NCBI GenBank assembly: GCA_001247695.2
Contig: LGRX02035496.1
Coordinates: forward strand, 9,924 to 73,923
Source: Cymbomonas tetramitiformis
Lineage: Eukaryota > Chlorophyta > Pyramimonadophyceae > Pyramimonadales > Pyramimonadaceae
Direction: 5' to 3'
DNA: 64,000 nucleotides
Numbering within the stretch: the first letter of the stretch is position 1; each line of letters opens with the position of its first letter. A program made the position numbers and the translations under genes. This document shows, piece by piece, positions 43,540-54,128 of the stretch. A model generated the notes under the pieces. That model was not told the DNA's origin. It did no database searches and was given only the letters and a program-made list of their open reading frames with translations.

Positions 43540-44374
43540 TGTCCACTACCCGGTCTTGGGTACATCACGATGTACCCAACGTATGCAGATTTTCCCGTGT
43601 CATTTGTGCACCGACCGCTTGGGCAAATGTCTTGACAATACCCTAAACCGATCCGTCATAAGCGGATGCGCGCATGCCGGCTATTTGATCACGTGTACTC
43701 AAACGCCGGCTACCGCCGTATGCCGCCGGAAAGAAAATGAAAAGTCGATATTTTTGGGTACATCCCTTGGGTACATCGATGGGGATGCCTCATATGTGCT
43801 CCTTAAACAATAGCATCGCCAAATCTAACGTCCGTGCATCATGTAGTACCCTAAAAAGCAAGTGTCATTCATTGGGTGGGCGTTTCAGCCAAAAGTTTCA
43901 GCTTCAAACGTCATGGCGTTCGATGTGTTCTTAGAATTTACCGAAAAAGGGCCGATTATACCGCAATGACTGGAATTTTGCTTATACTACCTGCCTCCTC
44001 GACGGCCCTTTGAAAATTTGAGGACCCATGTTGTCAAGTTCTCGACCTGCTCTTTCCGTAGTGTCTTATCAAAATTTTCATCCGAGGTCGCCTTGATCCT
44101 CAAAATGTCGGTTAAAGCAGCCGGTATCTCGTACATTGCCCCTATGAAATGTTGAGTTTGCCGAGTTCGGAACGTCACGAGTGGATATGCTATCGAGTCA
44201 AAATTAGCCCTGCGATATATTGGCACCCTGGGGAGGGTCTTAAGATAATATATTTTCATGTATTAATGACACAGTAATGAATTTAGTCATTGAAACACAT
44301 CGCGCAGCTTGGGTACATCGCTATGTACCCAGACCCTCCTGGGTACATCCCCATGTACCACCGGGTAGTGGACA
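43540..44374. mobile_element. TGT/ACA-ended transposon with 4-bp TSD, copy C
   Basis: The ends TGTCCACTACCCGGT and ACCGGGTAGTGGACA are flanked by CCGG (43536-43539, 44375-44378). Palindromes of the form GGGTACATCnnnATGTACCC lie near both ends. Removing the element restores the E6 gag frame. A 90-aa minus-strand frame (43987-44259) has no recognised domain. Confidence 0.75.
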
Positions 44375-45292
44375 CCGGAGTCCAGCAGACGACGTGCGAA
44401 TTCCAGTAAAACCCGCTTGCCGTCCATCGGGTGCAGCGTTGCAGATGCCTCGAGCCAGTCCCCCGCCGGAGAGGCGGGACACACGATGAGATCGAGAGTC
44501 GAAAATAGCAGTTTGTTGGCCTCGGAGCGGACGGCCAACGTGGAGTCCTCCAAGTCGAAAAGCGGCGCAAATAAAACGTCCTGTGCCTCGAAGGCCTCCT
44601 GGAGGGCAGGCACCAGCTTCGCGAGGAGCACCTGCGCGTTGGACTCAGTGCCGGTGAACCTCTCATGTTTCTCACGGAAACACTTCCGGATGACGTGCTT
44701 CGCTACGCTCTCGTCGAAGCGCTCACGGGTCAGTGAGCGAACCCCCGCCAAGAAAACTGCCTGGGCGGAGTTCGCAGCCGGAACACCAGCAGGTGCCGGC
44801 GTAGCCGGCGTGACTGAATTACGTGCGGCAACAGAGTCGAAAATCATCGCTAGAGAACGTCGGCGTGACGCCATACTCGAAGTCAATCTCGTCGCAACCA
44901 TGATAAAAGAGACTGTAGAGACCAAGTGAGGGAAAATGGGACGAGGTGCGGAAGGAGTGGCGGCCAAAAGTCGTAATGCGGTTGTCGAGGAAAGCAAGGG
45001 AAAGCTGTGGCGTAAAAATCTCCCCACGTGCATGTGGATGCAGAGTGACGCGGCCAAGGAAAGTGGTGTCGGATCCGACCAAAATTTCCAACGTCAACCA
45101 ACGCGTAGCGAGGAAAATGAAGTCCGCCTCGTGCACAAGCTTCCCGTAAATCCAATCAACCAGACATCAGCTAGGCCATACCGCTCCGCCGCGCCTCTAG
45201 TGGAGCCCCTCGCTCCATCTCAAGCGTCGTTGTTCAGCCAGACATGGCTAAAATTCGCAGTGTCTAAAATAAAGAGTGCGTGGGTCCAAACC

Positions 45293-45477
45293 TGTTGGAT
45301 ATACCCCTAAGATCCGGGGATATATTCACTCAGTGATAGTTTTCTCAGAATGTAATAAAGTTGATAAGTTAACCCGTTATATGGGCATAAACAGTTAGTA
45401 GGGTTCTGGTTCGGGTGACAGTCATAAACACTACTACGGGAAGAGTCACAAAAGTAAGCGGTGTGACACTTTCAGCA
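45293..45477 (-). repeat. E6 5' LTR
   Basis: 185 bp, partner of 31754-31935. The stretch 45058-45292 is leader, followed (minus) by the gag start. Confidence 0.88.
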
Positions 45478-45852
45478 ATATATATATATATATGCACGCA
45501 GGTAAAGACGAAAGCTGTGCAGTGACACGACTCACGGGTTTCACAGTCAAAAATATGAGATAATAAAATAACTTGGTTGTTTTATTAGCGGGTCGGGAAC
45601 TGCAAAATGACAGATGTTGATGTGGCACCTCAGGGCGAGGGGTGAAACAGGAGACACTCTCCCCCACATTATGGGGGGGTGAATTTCACTGTCTCCATGA
45701 CACCATCTCACCCCGAAGGTGTGAGGTGCCATGATCAACAATCACTAACAGGGAAACCCTAATCGAACACGTGCACAATATTCAAGGGGCCTCCTTCAGC
45801 CCAGGTAGTATGGCTCTGCCTGCGCTAATCCTGTAACGCGTGCTCTAGGGGC

Positions 45853-46452
45853 TTACGCCCATGCATGTGCCGTGGGGATCACTACTCCCTCGGGGTAGGC
45901 TGCTAAATTTGTCAAGCAGACTCCAAGGCGGCGGCGCTCTCGATGAAAAAAAGAAGCCAAGTGCCGCTGAAGTGAACAATTGTTCAACCAATGCCCAAGC
46001 GAGGCCAAAGACCAAAGCCGCCCAGCACCACCGAAACGAATGAGTCGCAGGGGGGTGGGGGGAGAAGGGCGATTGTGAAAAATGCGGTGAGTGCGCGTGA
46101 TGTACGCCTTGCACTCCGCAAACGCGATTAGGAAGGCGTCGAGGTGGGTGCGAGCACTGGTGAGTACGCCACCAGACACCACCAGATGGCAACCAAGGGA
46201 TGCGCTGGATGGAGGTGCAGAATGCGTAGTGTCGAGCCCACAGAGGTCAACGTCCTCGCATTCGTCGATGGCGAAAATGCCGGAGTCGTGCTTGGTGTTT
46301 GGTGCACAAGCACCACCAGACACCACCATATCGTAGCCAGGGGTAAGCTCTCGTCGTCGAATCACCTGTAGCGCGGAGGCACGCTGCAGAAATGCGCGAA
46401 CGCTGACGACACGAAGCCATGGCCGCCGCAAGCTGTAAAATATGGAGCCCAA
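45853..46452 (-). CDS. Conserved 199-aa ORF, second copy
   Basis: Relative of 622-1221, same length and same C-terminus VVIPTAHAWA. It shares the block VIRRRELTPGYDMVVSGGA. The conserved N-terminus MGTLSIGLHILQLAAAMASC lies in another frame (46247-46468), so one copy carries an indel. Function unknown. Confidence 0.35.
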   Translation of the reverse strand: MGSIFYSLRRPWLRVVSVRAFLQRASALQVIRRRELTPGYDMVVSGGACAPNTKHDSGIFAIDECEDVDLCGLDTTHSAPPSSASLGCHLVVSGGVLTSARTHLDAFLIAFAECKAYITRTHRIFHNRPSPPTPLRLIRFGGAGRLWSLASLGHWLNNCSLQRHLASFFHRERRRLGVCLTNLAAYPEGVVIPTAHAWA

Positions 46453-46875
46453 TACTTAGGGTTCCCAAGCGAAAACGTAACTTTCGCTAAAAATAACCAA
46501 ATCGAACGATGGAAAAGTCATTCTGGGGTAGATTCCCGCGAGGAAGACGGTGGTGACGTGAAAAACGTCGTGCGATAAGCCAATTTTGCTGCAGTTGAGG
46601 TTCTGCTGGCCAGAGCGTAAAGTGAAATAGATGGGGACGACGTAGTCGAGAATGATGGTGATAAACGTGCGTTGCGCACGAAGAATAGAGAGCGTTGCGC
46701 TCAAAGAAAGATTAGCCGGTGCCGTTGCAGCACGTACGGGGAAATTGCGGCGAGATGTGTCGACCGGGGAGAGTGACGTTCCGTCACTGAATACCGCGTT
46801 GCGCGGGATCAAAATGAGAGCGAAAGAGCTTGAGCAGCCACCACGCAGTCAGTGGTAACCCATAACCTGAAAGAA

Positions 46876-47080
46876 AGTGTGAAATATATATATAATTAAT
46901 ATATATATATTGCTAATATATATATTGCTAATATATATATTGCTAATATATATATTGCTAATATATTGCTAATATATATATATATATATATAGTTAATAT
47001 ATATATATATATATAGTTAATATATATATATATATATAGTTATATATATATATATATATAGTTAATATATATATTACTTG
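46876..47080. repeat. TA-rich microsatellite within an LTR
   Basis: Runs of TATATATA separated by TTGCTAA and then by AGTTAA. Confidence 0.9.
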
Positions 47081-47206
47081 GTTGTTTTATTAGCGAGTCG
47101 GGAACTGCAAAATGACAAATGTTGATGTGGCACCTTAGGGCGAGGGGTGAAACAGGAGACACCCTCCCCCACATTATGGGGGGATGAAAGTCACTGTCTC
47201 CATGAC

Positions 47207-48178
47207 GTGTAGCGAAGGCCCCATAGCCATATCTCGGTGCACGACCGGGGTCAAGTAGGTCCCTTGAAAAAATTTGTACGCCGTGGGGCTAAAGCCTAAA
47301 TGCAAGCAAAAAAAACTGCAAAAGTTTTGCAGAATTTCTGGGGGGGTCATAGAAGTCCGGAGGGGGTCATCGATGTGATGGGTGAGTGAACTGAAGATGT
47401 CACAACTATGAACAAAGGCCGCCGCCGTCCCGCTACACCTGAGTCAGACCTCACAGCACAACGCTCAACGCAATAACCTCAGCCAGCAACCAGCCCATCG
47501 CGCCCGTCTCAGCCTTTGGCAAACACCCCAACCATGACCCCCTTACAGTAATTGGCATCCCCCCTTCAGTCACGCTCCTACCCCAATGTATGATCGGATC
47601 ATGTACCTTGAGCATATCGTGTTCACCCTCCAGCTCAGATCTCCTCTTAGGATCTATAAATAGTGATGGGATTTTTCAATCAATGTTTGAGATGGGTCGA
47701 GCGTAATCCATCGCGGCGAAAATGCATCCGCGACGGGACTCGAACCCATGACCTCCTGATTCGATCACGGTCGCTCTACCAACTGAGCTACGCGAAGTCT
47801 TTGACGACATCGGCCCGCGTTCAGTGATACTAATTCAGTTTCTGATATAATTACAGATCGCGATTCGGAAGCTTCGATGACGTACCAACATTTGAAGACT
47901 GCTCGCGATCTCTAACATATCTCCCACCTTTGAAAATCAGATCGTCACCTGACGATTCGTGTTCCAGATCTTGATCACAGTTCGGTCGATGTGATGACGT
48001 GGCAGCTTACTATGAGCTGAACAACAGTTCTTGGGATGCAGCCCGAATCATCCACGTCATCAACGCGGGTCACACATATATATATGATATATATATATAT
48101 ATCACATGCGTTGCTTCGCCTGCTAGTCGCTATCAACAGGGCGCGCGCGCAATTGTCCATCACGAGAACACGTGCATA
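47207..48178. other. Repeat-derived spacer with tRNA-like sequence
   Basis: No ORF of note. It holds a tRNA-like sequence (47725-47797) and a purine tract (minus) next to CTCTAACA (47910-47930) like the other retroelement 3' ends. A block (47990-48110) is similar to 28480-28640 and ends in a TATATATATGATATAT palindrome. Confidence 0.4.
47725..47797 (-). tRNA. tRNA-like sequence (possible SINE head or pseudogene)
   Basis: On the minus strand a near-complete cloverleaf is visible: acceptor CTTCGCG/CGCGGAT (six of seven pairs), TA at positions 8-9, a perfect D-arm GCTC-AGTTGGTA-GAGC (A box) and a perfect T-arm ATGGG-TTCGAGT-CCCGT (B box). The anticodon arm pairs badly; the only loop with U33 would give CGA. 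The sequence GCATTTTCGCCGCG after the 3' end can re-pair with the acceptor strand, as at 11638-11665. Confidence 0.45.
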
Positions 48179-48566
48179 CAGTAATCACTCAGTAATAAGA
48201 AAACCCGCCAATAAGAAAGTAGCCAGCTTTGCTGGGGAGGGGGGGGTACCCGATTTGGTGAATATTGCTGGCTGGCTTTTTTGAGCTATGAAATATGGGG
48301 TGATAAGAAATATGGGCGCTGGCGCCATATTTCTTATTGGTGCGCCGCAGGCGGAATTTTTTTTGAAATGTCGCATTTTCACGGGTGTATCACTGAAAAT
48401 TTAAGAAAATTGCTCGCTGATTGAAAAAAAACTGACCCACTATTCTTACGATTTTCATAGGACGCTGGCGCTGGCGGGGGGTATCCAAGTTGGCGAATAT
48501 TGGCGATAAAGCCTATCCAACACCAGGTGGGAAGGATGTCATGGCCTGATCGCGTCATGGTGACCT
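48179..48566 (+). repeat. Unpaired pogo-like transposon end
   Basis: It begins TA-CAGTAATCACTCAGTAATAAG, matching the inverted right terminus at 54690 and the left terminus at 54129. CAGT ends beside TA are typical of pogo/Tc1-like elements. AGCCAGC motifs follow, as in the MITE at 54129. The right partner of this end is not identified; it could be 54690 if the whole 48179-54690 block once moved together. Confidence 0.45.
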
Positions 48567-48749
48567 GAAATCGCGCCCTGACCTCATCAAGGCGTGACAC
48601 AAGCGTTGCCACGCTCGTGTCGCCGGCGATTTCTGGCGAAGTCCAAACGACCGCTCCCTAGATTCCATTCTTCCCGCGAAATCTTCACTTCACAGCACTT
48701 AAATGCTTCCAAAAAACAGCCGCCCTTCATTCATTTTGTTTGTTTTACA

Positions 48750-49057
48750 TGGCTGTACCACTGCGTCCCCCCAATCCTGAAGCTGAAGCTGCTCGTCCTC
48801 ACAATCCTTTTACTATAAGACAAACCAGAAATTATGCGGTTCCGCGCATTCGCCACTGGCGCTTAGAGTTTTACTCATTAGATGTAGACGACGGTTCAAT
48901 TCATCTTCCCCTCGCGTTCAGACTGCAGCTTCGGCGCTGGCTCCCACCAAATAGAGATTGCGGATTCTTTTGGGTCTTCTACAACGCGCACGGTGTACCT
49001 AAGTGGACCATTCCAGCTTGGTACGACGCCAGCGTGGGGCGTTTCGTTTCCCAATAG
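48750..49057 (+). CDS. Small ORF of the unclassified TIR element
   Basis: It starts MAVPLRPPNPEAEAARPHNP and continues with HWRLEFYSLDVDDGSIHLPL..LRRWLPPNRDCGFFWVFYNAHG. The frame ends at the TAG of CCCAATAG, directly followed by GTCAGC, so it may be an exon with a donor there. No family is recognised. Confidence 0.35.
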
Positions 49058-49118
49058 GTCAGCGACCAGTGTCTGGCCTCTACCGGTCCGTTGTCTTCTG
49101 CTTTCCTACTCCTAAGGC

Positions 49119-49613
49119 ATGTCTTTCTTTTCACGCCTAACCCTTAGCGGGCGTTCACGCGCTATGTTCGGCTTTGCGTCGCATCTGGTTGCATCGCATG
49201 CGAACACCGAGATTGCTCCTACGCAACCAGCGGGTTTTAAATCTACATGCCCCAACATACAGCCCGACGCTACCAACCTCCTTGCCGATACCATGTTCAC
49301 TATTGGCACCGCTGGCTCTCTAGAATACCGGATCCCTTGGGGGTCGCTTTCTCGCCACGATCTTCACTGGTCCTGGGAAAGCAAACCGCGATCAGCACAC
49401 CCAAAACTGCTCCCAACGACGTACCTTCCAGTGTCTCGCGTACAGGATTTTCTCCGGGGCGAAGGAAACTACGGATCACCTTCCAGTGATCCTAATCCGA
49501 ACCAGTTTTACATTGTGCGCGTTAGAAACGACGCCAACGCCAAGACAAAACCATATACGAAACCTCCCAAAACGGACCGCAGTTTAGCTAAACCTCGTCC
49601 CGCGCATGCATGA
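49119..49613 (+). CDS. Second ORF or exon of the unclassified TIR element
   Basis: 164 aa, with TYLPVSRVQDFLRGEGNYGS and NQFYIVRVRND near the C-terminus followed by a lysine/proline-rich tail. It may continue the preceding frame through an intron (49050-49118). Function unknown. Confidence 0.35.
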   Translation: MSFFSRLTLSGRSRAMFGFASHLVASHANTEIAPTQPAGFKSTCPNIQPDATNLLADTMFTIGTAGSLEYRIPWGSLSRHDLHWSWESKPRSAHPKLLPTTYLPVSRVQDFLRGEGNYGSPSSDPNPNQFYIVRVRNDANAKTKPYTKPPKTDRSLAKPRPAHA

Positions 49614-50947
49614 TGGTTGGCCCTACAAACATCATTACGCATGTCGTTGCGGGTTCCAGTCCGAATGGTGGAAACGCCAAGCTGCGAAAGATGCATGTGC
49701 TGCTGGGGCATGGGGCATACATGGCAACCTTGGGGCATGCATCCCCTGGGGCTTGGGGCATACAGGGCAACCTTGGGGCATGCATCCCCTGGGGCTTGGG
49801 GCATACAGGGCAATCTTGGGCCATGGGGCATGCTAGGGGCAGGCGGGCACGCACCTGCAGCAGCATGAGTAGCAGAAGCTGGTACTTGGGCTGCCCCCCC
49901 CTGCCGCTTCACTTGTGCTGAAGGGGCACACACAGTAGGTATCAGGTGAAAACCCCTTAGCTTGAGGCAAGAACATGGCAGAGCCGTACAGTCATTGGGC
50001 ACGCAAGGTCTAGGCATGCCAGTACGAGGATCGGCACTGGGCCTTTTGAGGGGGACTGGCCCCGGCCTCGGTACTTTGACAGCGCCAGCCTGAAGAGAAT
50101 GGGCAACTACTGCAAAAGGAAATATTGGTGTAGTTAGATTGACTTAAAACAAGACAGCACAGAAAACCAAGCATGCATACGGTGACTGTGGGAAAGGAAA
50201 TACCCTTTCTGTCATGCTCGCGTTTCCTTTTTTTTTTTCGACTGTCACCGCAGGCGCGCCAGGCTGTTGAGGCGGACCAGCAGCTGTGGAAGGAAAGATG
50301 CGTTCTTTAAAAGAATAAAAGAAGGAAAAAAAAGACGATGAGGGAAAGGCAAGTAGAAGCAATATTCTTACCAGCGGCTGGGTGAACCTGCGTGGGAAGC
50401 AGGGAGTGCCCAGTAATCCGTTCGACGCGGCTAAAACCCTCCTGGTCCAATCTGCTGCCGCGGTGGACCTTGAAGTTACTCCTGGCGAAATGGTACTCCA
50501 AGGCCACGCGCTCATGGATCGCGTGGGGGGGGTCGGCGTCTTGAATGGTGTACAGGCCGGTATCCTGGTGCCGCGACTTGATCCTGGAAGAAAAGAAACG
50601 CACGATGAGGTTGAAGCAAGAAGCCGACGAAAAGTAGGGCAGGCAGGTTAGCATGCGTACCATACAACATGCGTCGTGGTTTGATCACCACGTTTGGCCA
50701 CGGTGGTGTACTCCACCAAGCAGTCGCCGCATGCTGGGAATACGACGGTGTACCAGTTCGGTCCAGCATGTTGCTTGCGACAGCGTTCGATCTCTTTACG
50801 ACTTTTCAGGATGTCGAACTTGCAGTCGACGCACAGGTCTACCAACCAGCAGCCGTCAGCATCATGCTCATCTCGTCGCGTGCGGTTTAAGACTTTCTGA
50901 ATATATTTTTCCGAAGCAGCATCAGGGTCATTGCACGCGCCTGGCAT
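49508..50947 (-). CDS. Multi-exon gene of the unclassified TIR element
   Basis: A first exon starts MPGACNDPDAASEKYIQK (50947) and contains paired cysteines (WLVDLCVDCKF; FPACGDCLVEY). It ends near a GTATGG donor (about 50665). A second (about 50374-50590, acceptor CTTCCAG, donor GTAAGAA) encodes IKSRHQDTGLYTIQDADPPH..VALEYHF. Later exons give a proline-rich region and MPRPCVPNDCTALPCSC. The last part runs into a 43-bp tandem repeat, so its coding value is doubtful. No family is recognised. Confidence 0.35.
49700..49830 (+). repeat. 43-bp tandem repeat
   Basis: About 2.5 copies of TTGGGGCATACAGGGCAACC followed by TTGGGGCATGCATCCCCTGG and GGC. Confidence 0.85.
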
Positions 50948-51240
50948 TTTTGCGAGAAATAAAGTAAGTAAGAGGTAAAGGTAAAGGGCGGGCGCTGCGA
51001 AGGTTAAAATTTGTTAAAGCCGTTTGCAGTGGGGGATACCATGGGGCATACCCGCCGCAGCGGCGGGCATGCCCCAATCGTACGAACTGTAGCGCAGAGA
51101 GTCGAGTTTCAGGGATTTAACAACAAAAGTCGAGGCACCATCGAATCTATGGAGCGGTCGTTTGGACTTCGCCAGAAATCGCCGGCGACACGAGCGTGAC
51201 AACGCTTGTGTCACGCCTTGATGAGGCCAGGTCGCGATTA

Positions 51241-51540
51241 CACTCGTTCAGGGCCTGGGCGCAGAATACCAACTGTTATGACTTACGCGTGAGATGATAT
51301 AAGGCGCGTGTCTTTGAACGAAAGAACTGATGGTCTTGTAGCGCTTCACCAAAAAGTGAGTAGCTTACAGCAAGCTCCGCTTTTGTATCAATACATGCCA
51401 CCTTCTCAAGGTACCATCATCGGGGCGGTATGATCCCAGCATGCATCGGAGTAAACGACTCATCAGTCTAGAATGTGCGCAAGCACATTAGTGGGATATA
51501 CGATTCTATCGTTTCTTCCACATATTCTAGCTATTCCACC
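51241..51540. other. Spacer, nothing recognised
   Basis: Three hundred bases between the TIR element and the 3' end of the pogo-like gene; no ORF or repeat identified. Confidence 0.4.
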
Positions 51541-51981
51541 TCAAGAGCTTTTCAGCAAGCACCATGCGCTAGCCATCGCGGCATCCCCCTTCCCATAGTC
51601 GTCCTGCACGCGCAAGATGTGGTCCCTGCGGTCACCATCCTCGTACACCACTTCGAAGTTATACCCACGCCTGTGCTTGGGGTAAAACTTGTTCACCCAG
51701 CCGTGACACCAACCAACCCCGTTCCACTTGAACATCAGGTGCCAGCCGACCAAGCTGTGATTCAGCTGGTTCGCGGGAGGGGCAGTCAGCTCAGCAAGGT
51801 ATCCAGTAGGGATGAACCACTTCTCAGCCTCGTCAGTGCCCTCATCCTCGTCAGACAACTCCTCTTCCTCAGCAAGTTCCTCGCGGAGAACTGACTCCTC
51901 GAGCTCTGCGTGAGAAGTGGATTGAAGATTCTCCTGCACCGGTGTGGTCGAAAGCACCGCACTAATGATGGGGCGGTCAAA

Positions 51982-52637
51982 TGTCTATTCTGCGAAAGGC
52001 GGGTTAACCCGCCGTAACACGTTGTTACGGCGGGTTACCAATACCTAGGCATTTCTACGATATCGCGCGCGTAATTGACTCCGGGCAAAAAGTAGGAACA
52101 ACAGGCGTTTATCAACCCTCAAAATTACCCAAAATCAGTTGGCAGAACTCCAGACACTTTGGTCTGAGGATTGGTAATCGACTTCGGGCAAAAAGTAGGA
52201 AGAACAAGCGTTTATCAACCTTCAAAATTACCCCCAAAAAGTTGGCAGAACGCCACACATTTTGGGCTGAGGATTGGTCTATACCGATAGGGAAGTGCTC
52301 TAGATCGAAACTTAAGGTCACAAAACATAAAACTTCCTTCAAATATTGTCACTTAGTGCCTTGGGACCACCACGTAGCCTACGCGGAGCAACAATAAACG
52401 AAGTTAGGGATTAACCCGCCGTAATTTTCGGGCCAACCCGCCCTAACTTTGAACGCCATTTCAGCCCGGTATACCCATCCAAGTAGCAGAAATTAAAGTT
52501 TCCACACACAAAACTAACTACAATCAACATTGCCAAGCATGGGTTTTATGCGATATCTCGAATCATTGTGGATATTAGAGTGCTCGAATATCGCTCTTAG
52601 GTATTGTTAACCCGCCCAAAAATTAGTAGAATAGACA
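51982..52637. mobile_element. TGT/ACA-ended transposon with 4-bp TSD, copy B
   Basis: The ends TGTCTATTCTGCG and TAGTAGAATAGACA lie within CAAA (51978-51981, 52638-52641). Close to the left end are ACCCGCCGTAACACG and TGTTACGGCGGGT, the same palindrome pair as copy A with compensating base changes. The interior has two direct copies of a 100-bp stretch (GCAAAAAGTAGGAACAACAG...) and no ORF. Confidence 0.75.
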
Positions 52638-54128
52638 CAAAGGTAAAGGAAGAAATAAAGCCCCTCTGGGGTGATCTTGTCATCACCTTCACCGTTGACA
52701 TCGAGCAGGCACCCTGTCTTCTCGAAGTACCTGTTGAAGTCTACGCGGCCGCATGCAGGTACGCTTGTACCCGTTGCCCGCCCACCAGGTCATCAAAATA
52801 CGGCGATCGGAGGCAGACAACTCTGTGTTCTCCCACTTTTCAAGGTTTTCTACAACCTCAAGCCACTCGTTCTGCTCGTAGTCGATATCGCGCTTGACCT
52901 CACGTCCAGCACCTTGGTCCACAGGCTGAGACCAGTGCGTACCGTTCTTCAGCAAGCTCCAACCAAGGGAGCTCGCTTTCTCCTTCTGGTTAGCCAAGTA
53001 CTCGGGTTGGATCTGTGCGTCCAGGTTATCAGCGAAAACCACCGACTCATCGTCGGGTATGTGCTCACGCAACCAAGGAATGAGCGTACCATTTTGCCAC
53101 TCGATTGAGCTCGGGCGATCCACCCATGCACACTTCTGCCAATACACGTGCACGTCAGGGTGGTACGCGGCTTTCTCCGCCTCGGAAATGCGCTTTCCAG
53201 TGCCACGAAACCACAAGGCAAGGGGCGGTTGGGGAAGATTATTCCCTTCAGCGTCCTTGCCCGCACGAATGCATATCTGCAAGGTTGCTTGACGTTTCTC
53301 CAAACCAGACCCTGGTTGGCGCACCCAAACATCCTTGGAGCCCTTGTCCTCGATCACAGTATGGTCGTAGTCACCTCCTACTACAAAGGGCAGAGGGACT
53401 TGGTCTACATTGAGACGATGCTTAAAAAGAAAACGTCCCTGCCACGTACACAACGACACACACACGCAAGGGACTCAGAATACGGTACGTACACAGAAAA
53501 AAAATCGAAAGGCACGCGAGAAAGTTGTACCTGACATGGCGCTGACGAGGTGCAGACGACACCAATCTGCAAATACTTTGCAACGATTGCTGAAATGCTG
53601 GAACCATACTCGCGTATGACTGAGACTTCTTGTGAGTTCGCTTGCGTGTGGAAAAGTTGTTTCTTCTCATGAAGTTCACTCTCCAATTTGGTGACGCAGA
53701 AAAGTCGAAGGTGGGGTAAAACTGTTGCACGAGCTGTTTCCCACGAACGCTGATAAAACGTGGGCCCACCTTCCGCCCACGAGCACGTCTCGCACGGATT
53801 TCTTTTGCGAGCTGTTTCTCCGCCAGTGGGAAACGCGAGGTATTTTTAGGGTTGGAGCCAACTTTGCTTGAGACGCTTCAATTTCGTGTCGCCAGCAGCC
53901 TTGAAAATATGGTCGCGGAAAGGCGTCCCATCAGAGGCTTTGCTATTCGCCCAACGTGAAATATTGGGAGCTGGAATGCCTGTTTCCCTAGAAGCGTGCG
54001 CTAAAGGATCTAAGATTGTTGTGGTGTTGACACAATTGTCGAAGAAAAGGATAGCGTTAGACTTTTCCTCGTTGTCGTAGCGCTTTCGCTTCAGTTGCCC
54101 CCTACGCCCCAGAACCGTAGGCCAGGTA

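Larger units (their letters stand above)
32157..45057 (-). pseudogene. E6 gag gene, split into six pieces by five transposons
   Basis: Pieces on the minus strand: 45057-44375, 43539-43434, 38556-37648, 37355-37118, 35795-35596 and 32558-32157. The probable start is MVATRLTSSM (44901). Each junction restores the frame when one copy of the target duplication is removed: CCGG (RLLDS/GAPFQG), GCGGACCGCA (ALRSA/RRRN), GCGTGATT, GTAG (KYDPT/DSEDA) and ACC (LEVG/VAEAA). Domains: capsid-like helices, a basic linker, a knuckle CENSTCKKDDARHWHRDC, an acidic region, then GCGTPPWGF and a hydrophobic segment (AIVVMVCALFCVCATAAP). No other lesion is evident, so the gag was intact before the insertions. Confidence 0.88.
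31754..45477 (-). mobile_element. LTR retroelement E6, gag-only, containing five nested DNA transposons
   Basis: LTRs at 31754-31935 (182 bp) and 45293-45477 (185 bp) start TGTTGGATATACCCC and end TCAGCA; they differ by about six substitutions and a 3-bp indel. The orientation is minus. A purine/pyrimidine-rich GGTTTGGACCCACGC follows the 5' LTR. Subtracting five insertions and their duplications leaves about 3.3 kb of original element containing a single gag gene. The left flank is E7 LTR and the right flank is the E1-type LTR, so the ends do not share a clean target site (CTATA versus ATATA). Confidence 0.85.
45478..47206 (-). mobile_element. Inverted E1-family LTR retroelement
   Basis: Two LTR-like blocks share AATGACA(A/G)ATGTTGATGTGGCACC and the CCCCCACATTATGGGGGG hairpin: 45478-45702 and 46868-47206, the latter expanded by TA repeats. 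On the minus strand the 5' LTR is followed by the primer-site-like GGTTATGGGTTACC (46854-46867), then internal sequence colinear with E1, then the TTCG-loop hairpin (45703-45732). The left LTR directly touches E6. Confidence 0.7.
48567..51240. mobile_element. TIR element of unclassified superfamily
   Basis: Inverted repeats of about 90 bp (near 48567-48665 and 51145-51240) share CCTCATCAAGGCGTGACACA, GTCGCCGGCGATTTCTGGCG and AAGTCCAAACGACCGCTCC. I could not fix a target duplication. Inside are two short plus-strand frames and a multi-exon minus-strand gene, none with a recognised transposase. Confidence 0.6.

Noticed and set aside
43540..44374. CACTA transposon (CACTACCCGG ends)
   Set aside because: CACTA ends would leave GTC and GAC flanks, which are not a duplication; starting three bases earlier at TGT gives a perfect CCGG duplication and restores the gag frame.
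47725..47797. Functional tRNA-Ser(CGA)
   Set aside because: The only loop with U33 gives CGA, but the stem has two of five mismatches and there is no long variable arm as in tRNA-Ser.
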